Source: Cryptococcus deneoformans JEC21 (lineage: Eukaryota > Basidiomycota > Tremellomycetes > Tremellales > Cryptococcaceae). Taken from it: DNA of 35,000 nt. Positions 30,326-35,000 of the stretch are shown piece by piece. The notes under the pieces are model-generated. The model was given only the letters and a program-made list of their open reading frames with translations. It had not been told where the DNA came from and did not search any database. How positions within the stretch are numbered: position 1 is the first letter of the stretch; each line of letters starts with the position of its first letter. The stretch is taken from the NCBI RefSeq assembly GCF_000091045.1, contig NC_006670.1:292501-327500 (forward strand), written 5' to 3'. The position numbers and the translations under genes are program-made.

Positions 30326-32039
30326 ATGATGAAGGCCTTTCAAATAACCGAGCTTGTTCATCCGAGCAAGGTCAATGTGTGGGTCGTTTTGTTTCGAAGG
30401 TTTTGCATTTCACGCCAGGATGAAGAAGGAATTGACATGGATTGTGTTGTCATGATCACATAGATCTCAAATAGAACCACCTAAACCTGATGCTGAAAAA
30501 GGGGAGGTATTGGTTGACGTTCATGCAGCCGCCTTGAACTTCTTCGAGTGAGTCATAGTATAGTCTGTCAAACGGAAATCCCCCCTTTTGAAGCTGAAGG
30601 CATACTTTCAGTATCTTGCAATCGCAAGGCAAATATCAGAGCAAGTCTGCATACACGCTACAAGGCTGCTGTAGGGGATAACACTGATTGAGTAATAGCT
30701 AAACCGCCTTTACCGTTCATCTTGGGCGCAGAGCTTGCAGGAACGATCTCCAAGTCCTCGCCCATTCCACCGGGATGCCCTTACAAGCCAGGAGGTGAGA
30801 GATAGGCGGATCATAAGAGGAAAAGGTCCTAATATAATGATTCAGATCGGGTGTTTGGTATAACTCAAGGAGCCTTCGCTGAGCAAGCTGTTGCAGAGTG
30901 GAAGAGGCTGTTGCCAGTTCCCAAGAATCTTTCGCTCGCAGAAGCGTCTACGGTACCATTGCGAGTATTTTCTAGCTGAGCAACCTAGTATCTGTAAGGT
31001 AAAATCATTGAGGCTAATGTCTGTATAGGACGGCAACGACGAGCTACCTTGCCATTGTCAATCGAGCCCAAGCCAAAGCAGGTGAGATACGTCGTTCACT
31101 CTTTCTCTGTTACTACCACTTACGCTCGGCTTTGCCCTTGTGCTATAGGCGAATGGGTTTTGGTACATGGTGCCGCCGGTGGTGTCGGCATAGCTGCTTG
31201 TCAGATTGCCAAATGCAAGTGGATTTGGGTCAAACCAAGACGATCTCTGAAGCGACTAGCCCGACTGACTTTTTCTTCTGTAGCTTTGGGATGCAAGGTC
31301 ATAGCGGCCGCTTCTTCAGAGGCCAAGCGACAGTTTTGCAAAGATCATGGACGGGTGGACGAGGTGGTGGACTACACCAAAGAAGGTTGGCAAGTAAGTG
31401 TCCATTTGTCATCCTCTTACCTCGGCAGGATAAACAAAAAAAAAAAAAAACAAGTGCTGATCATTTGGACGATCGATAGAACGACGTCAAAAAGATAACC
31501 GGTGGCAAAGGGGTGGATGTCGTATTCGATCCAGTTGGTATGATCGTACCCAGCCTGAAGTGTGTCAACTTCAATGCTAGGATACTCGTCGTCGGCTTTG
31601 CTGGTGGGACTATCGAAAAGGTCTGGTGTGGTCTCCTTCTTCTTATTAGGAGGCTGCCTGTCCCAGATGGCCAAGTACTAACACCAGCCCCGTAGATTCC
31701 TGCCAATCTGCTCCTTTTAAAGCAGGCTAGTGCCGTCGGCGTCTACTGGGGCGCCACCGAACGTAAGCCTTTCTTTTCGTCTCCTCCTTCGTCTTCTCCT
31801 CCTTCTATCCGCTATTTACGATCCCAACTTGTACAGTGCGCGAACCCGAAACTGCCAAGCAGATAAGCTCCTCGGTCCTCAAACTCCTCTCTACAGGCGA
31901 CATCCGTCCCATCGTTCATTCAACACCTTACAAAGGTGTTGAGGGCGTTGTCCAAGGTTTGAAAGATATTGAAGAGAGAAAGGTATGGGGTAAAGGAGTC
32001 GTCATCATCCGTGAGGAAGAGACCAAAGCGAAGCTTTAA
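30326..32039 (+). CDS. Zinc-independent MDR family NAD(P)H quinone oxidoreductase-like protein
   Basis: Eleven exons in phase give 338 residues: 30326-30378, 30464-30547, 30612-30640, 30699-30794, 30846-30960, 31029-31081, 31149-31214, 31284-31393, 31480-31620, 31696-31762 and 31837-32039. Motifs follow fungal quinone reductase-like MDR proteins: MMKAFQITELVHPSKV, EVLVDVHAAALNFFDILQ, KPPLPFILGAELAG, RVFGITQGAFAEQ, EWVLVHGAAGGVGIAA (the AAGGVG nucleotide motif about 152-157), VDVVFDPVGM, and VWGKGVVII near the end. It lacks the zinc ligands of alcohol dehydrogenases. It is probably a cytosolic NADPH-dependent reductase of quinones or enones; the substrate is unknown. Introns 3, 5 and 7 begin GCAAGT, GCGAGT and GCAAGT, so they are GC-AG introns. 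Each is required by both phase and homology. Intron 8 contains a run of 15 A. Confidence 0.9.
30641..30698 (+). other. GC-AG intron 3 of the oxidoreductase gene
   Basis: Donor A|GCAAGT, acceptor AATAG. Splicing restores GKYQTKPPLPF. The only GT donors nearby (30645 and 30671) give a stop or a 28-nt intron. Confidence 0.75.
30961..31028 (+). other. GC-AG intron 5 of the oxidoreductase gene
   Basis: Donor ATT|GCGAGT, acceptor GTATAG. Splicing restores STVPLTATTSYLAIV. The nearby GT donors leave the wrong phase. Confidence 0.75.
31215..31283 (+). other. GC-AG intron 7 of the oxidoreductase gene
   Basis: Donor AAAT|GCAAGT, acceptor CTGTAG. Splicing restores QIAKSLGCKVIAAASS. The GT two bases later in GCAAGTGG leaves the wrong phase. 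Confidence 0.75.
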
Positions 32040-32401
32040 GTGGGACTGATGCGTGAAAAGAATGAGAGGCAGACTGAATAAATGCCCCAAAAAAATGACA
32101 TTAAATATGGATATCATGGTTGTACGTGCGTGTTAAGGGTAAGAGAAAGACTCGGTAGATGAAATAAGAATGAATGATATTATGTACCAAAAATCAAGTT
32201 GTGTGTTGATGATGCTATGGACATGCTAGGTGAGAGTGTCCGCTGATACAAGATAAGTTGTTAGGTATGGCTTTTCTGTGGCCGTCGTTTTAATTGACCC
32301 GGCTTCAGCATGTGTCATCCGCTTTTTATGATGGACGCGCAGCTTTTAAGATTACAATGGAAGCAACGGAAAGAAGGGCAAGAAAGAGAAAAAAAGAAAT
32401 A
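32040..32401. other. Convergent 3' intergenic region
   Basis: The oxidoreductase (plus) and the bZIP gene (minus) end toward each other across 362 bp. The sequence is AT-rich and fits 3' UTRs. No gene is seen. Confidence 0.6.
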
Positions 32402-34774
32402 CTAGATCAAAGTACACTCGCCAAACTTGCGCTTGTACAACGACAACTCGCTTTGGAGATTTGAAACAAGGCTGTCTCGCTCTTCAAGTTGTTCTTGTAG
32501 TTTCAATGTCGTCTCGTTCGCAGACTCAAGGTCAGCTGCCATCTGCCCAATGGTACCGTCAGTATCTTGCTCAATTAAAGAATTCGAAAAGGGGAATCAA
32601 AGAGCTCACTTTCTCCGCCATCTGCTTCTTCTTCCACCTAAACTTTTTCTGCGCAACCGCATTCTGCTCTCTCCTTCTCTCCCTATTCCTTCTTTGCTCC
32701 TTTTGCCTCACTTTCCCATCATTCCTACCCGTACTCTCAACCGTAACCGTATTGCCGCTGGTACAGCCCTTGAGCACTCCATTTTCTCTCTCTGCATCCC
32801 AAGACGATGTCGACATTGGGTTGCAAGTTGACGTCGAGGTCAAAATTCGGGCGCGTTTTGTGCTGCTGGTAGGCGTATAGTTTGAAGACGACGGGGTAAC
32901 GTTCTCGGAACTGACAGATTTGAGTGGTGAGCCGCTAGGTGTGGAATAAAAAGGTGGGATTTGGAGACGAAGCTTGGCAGAGAGGTTTTCCCCCTTTTCA
33001 TCTTCACCTATATTTTCCCTGCTGCCCATGCCACCATGAACAAGTGCACGGCCAGGCTCATGCCCACGATCGCTCATGTCTGACAACTCAAAGCCATCAT
33101 CCTCGTATTCAGACGGCGCACTACTAGAAGAAGACGAGTTGGATGTACTATCGAGCTCGTTCTCAAACGCGGCTTTGGGGGTAATGGGGCTTTGAGATGA
33201 TTGGTGGGAGTTTGAGCGGTAGGTGGTGATGTTGAGATGAGAAGTGATAGACCAGGTAGATGGAGTTGAACGCGTGAGAGGATGGTTGTTAATGACCGGA
33301 GTGGGTGATGCGCTTGGTATGATACCTTTGATCGGATGACAGCTAGGCGGGCTACTTGGTGCGGAGCCAATAGAACACTTGTTCCCCAAAGAGGACGACT
33401 CTTTAGCCTTGGTTTGAGGCCCATTGCACTCTTCCTCGGTACCCAAAGCACGAGTCACTGCATGATTCTTCTGTTCCGTGGACGGTTCGGTATCGTGCGT
33501 GATGAACCTGTAAGACCTCTGACGCGGTTTCGCTTCCGAGTTGATGGGCCGGAGAGGTGGAGGGTAAAGGGTATTCGCTTGAAGAAAAGGAGGTGCGTAC
33601 GCCTGGGATGTACCATGCACATTATCTCCCCAGCCAGGTGGAGGGCGAGCTGGTTTGTCAAACTCTGATCCGCTCGAGTAAGCGCCACGACTGATAGATC
33701 TCGATTTCGCATAAACGCTGGGAGGAGTCAGCGTCCGAGGAGGTTGGAGGAGACGCTGCGCATCTTCATGCCATCCATGAATTGACCACTCTGGGTACGT
33801 CTTGTCAAGCTGAAGACCTTGGAGTGGGTAACGCCTATGAAGTTGGGTTTGAGGGTGTGGCTGTGGCATAGGCTGTTCAGCGGGCGCTTTTCCTCGACAA
33901 GTAGGTCTGGAAGTGGGTGCGGCAGGTGCGATGTTGCAGCATGAAGATTGGGCCTGGGATGAGGATGAAGGCCGGCCCGAAGAGTCTGCACGGGTATACC
34001 GACGGACATTGTACTCAAGAGCCACGTGTTGGTCGGGGACCAGGGGGTGGACTGGGGCCTACAATTTGAGATTTAAGTAGTTGGTCATGCCCGGCCGATC
34101 TAAGCCGGCGTAGTACTTACCTCGATCGGGCGGTACACTGCACGAGTCCGCGGTAGCACGACTGGCGCACCGGTATTCTTGGGCGAGAGGGTAGCAGGAG
34201 ACCAGCCTTTGACCGACGGCTGACCCGATGTAGCCTGATTTCTCGACGGCAGCTTCTGTGCCGAGGACTTACTAGCTGGTACGGGTGCAGATGCGCCAGG
34301 CAGCAGGCTAGATATGGGCGGGAGGGTGATGGAGGAACGGTGGGTGAGTTGGGGACGGTGGGAGGCATCTGCCAACGCTGCGTCTGCAAGGGAGTGCAGG
34401 CTGACTGTCGTCCTCCTCCGTCCGGCTGCCGGCGGGAGGGGCTGCTCCGTGGCACCTGGGGCGGCTGACAGCGGGGATGCCGGAGGGTCAATAGCCTGAG
34501 AGAGCATCACGTGCTTGGCGGGTGTGTTAGTAAGGAGCGAAGGGCGGCGGTCGAACAGCGACGTTCCCCCTCCTCTTATAGCACCGCCCCCCATCCCCAT
34601 TGACGCCCGCTTGCATAAGAACACTTCCTTCCTCTCTGATGCGCGATCGTGATCCTGATGCTGCATGCCGCTGCCCATCACTGATCCCCGCCTAGTTTCT
34701 CCAGGGCCGCCACCCACTCCTTTCCTCTCGTGTCTCGCCTCGTCGTCAGGCAGCTTCTTTCTGCCGCTTCCCAT
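32402..34774 (-). CDS. bZIP transcription factor with C-terminal DNA-binding domain
   Basis: Exons 34774-34121, 34058-32610 and 32542-32402 give 747 residues. Most of the protein is disordered, Ser/Pro/Gly rich, with an acidic patch (EYEDDGFELSDMSD) preceded by a serine run, a plausible activation region. The basic region lies at about 676-701: RRREQNAVAQKKFRWKKKQ, which keeps the Asn-x7-Arg bZIP spacing but with Val, Gln and Lys residues unlike standard Gcn4 or AP-1. The zipper fills the last exon (ADLESANETTLKLQEQLEE, then RDSLVSNLQSELSLYKRK), ending 46 residues after the junction. The ATG at 34774 follows an in-frame stop at 34814-34816; an upstream exon is possible. It should be nuclear. 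Target genes cannot be told; the basic region resembles the Met4/Cys3-like class slightly. Confidence 0.88.
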
Positions 34775-35000
34775 CCCCCGTCCGCACACCGGGCCTCTTG
34801 CCGACGATCCTTCCTATCTGCGCGCGTCCCAACCCATGTATGCTGCGGTTCTTTTTCGTTTTGTCTGGTTCGCATCACTACCGCCCGCCAGTGTCAAGGG
34901 ACACTCTGGAATCAGGGTTCGTAACTTCCGAAAGGACCCCTCCGGCACTAGCATCTAGCGTCATCTTGTCTTATTTACGCCCTCGGTGAGACCAGCCAGG
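34775..35000. other. Upstream region of the bZIP gene at the window edge
   Basis: This contains the start of the bZIP leader or promoter. No other gene is visible before the window ends. Confidence 0.5.

Noticed and set aside
31436..31450. Run of 15 A as a retroelement or polyA insertion scar
   Set aside because: It lies inside an ordinary intron, with no target-site duplication or element sequence beside it; simple slippage is enough.
30326..32039. Oxidoreductase as a pseudogene with three frame breaks
   Set aside because: All three apparent breaks vanish when GC-AG introns are allowed, and the full length stays in phase with conserved motifs.
1..35000. Transposons, tRNA or rRNA genes, CRISPR arrays, viral sequence
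   Set aside because: Scanning both strands by eye showed no transposase or reverse transcriptase motifs, terminal repeats, tRNA B-box with matching arms, or repeat-spacer arrays. A profile search would be needed to exclude degraded remnants.

Overview
The window looks like nuclear DNA of a basidiomycete yeast, most likely the Cryptococcus neoformans/gattii complex. Genes are dense, lie on both strands, and are cut by many short introns (mostly about 35-110 nt) with GTRNGT-type donors, CTRAY-like branch sites and AG acceptors. The gene set (ERG24, an SST2/FlbA-type RGS protein like Cryptococcus Crg1, an Rck2/Srk1 kinase, GT32 and SGNH surface-sugar proteins) also fits. The species call rests on gene content and recall, not on a search. 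All gene models were spliced by eye and checked for reading phase.

Left third (1-12.98 kb): a sterol C-14 reductase (ERG24) runs off the left edge on the minus strand. Next come a proteasome assembly chaperone 4-like protein (minus), a small acidic orphan protein (plus), a glycine-rich four-helix membrane protein probably of mitochondria (minus), NAD-dependent glycerol-3-phosphate dehydrogenase (minus, 11 exons), a secreted GPI-anchored GH13 alpha-amylase-family enzyme (minus), a 2.1 kb gene-poor stretch, and an NAD(P)-binding dehydrogenase with a DUF1932-like tail (minus).

Middle (13-24.4 kb): a type II membrane SGNH-hydrolase-like protein (plus), a 2.5 kb stretch with at most small uncertain genes, the DEP-DEP-RGS regulator (plus), an SDR dehydrogenase (minus), and a GT32/DXD glycosyltransferase (plus) that shares a divergent promoter with the SDR.

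Right third (24.4-35 kb): a stress-type Rck2/Srk1 kinase (plus) with two perfect TGACGTCA sites upstream, a zinc-independent MDR/quinone oxidoreductase (plus) with three GC-AG introns, and a C-terminal bZIP factor (minus) whose last intron separates the basic region from the zipper.

There is no operon-like unit. Three genes (GPI-anchored GH13, SGNH protein, GT32) could all act on cell-surface polysaccharides. I found no transposon, tRNA, rRNA, CRISPR array or viral element. The most useful leads are the GC-AG intron cluster, the His-to-Asn change in the GPI-anchored GH13 enzyme, an unresolved splice-phase clash in the SGNH gene, the intron that can uncouple DNA binding from dimerisation in the bZIP gene, and the CRE sites upstream of the kinase.
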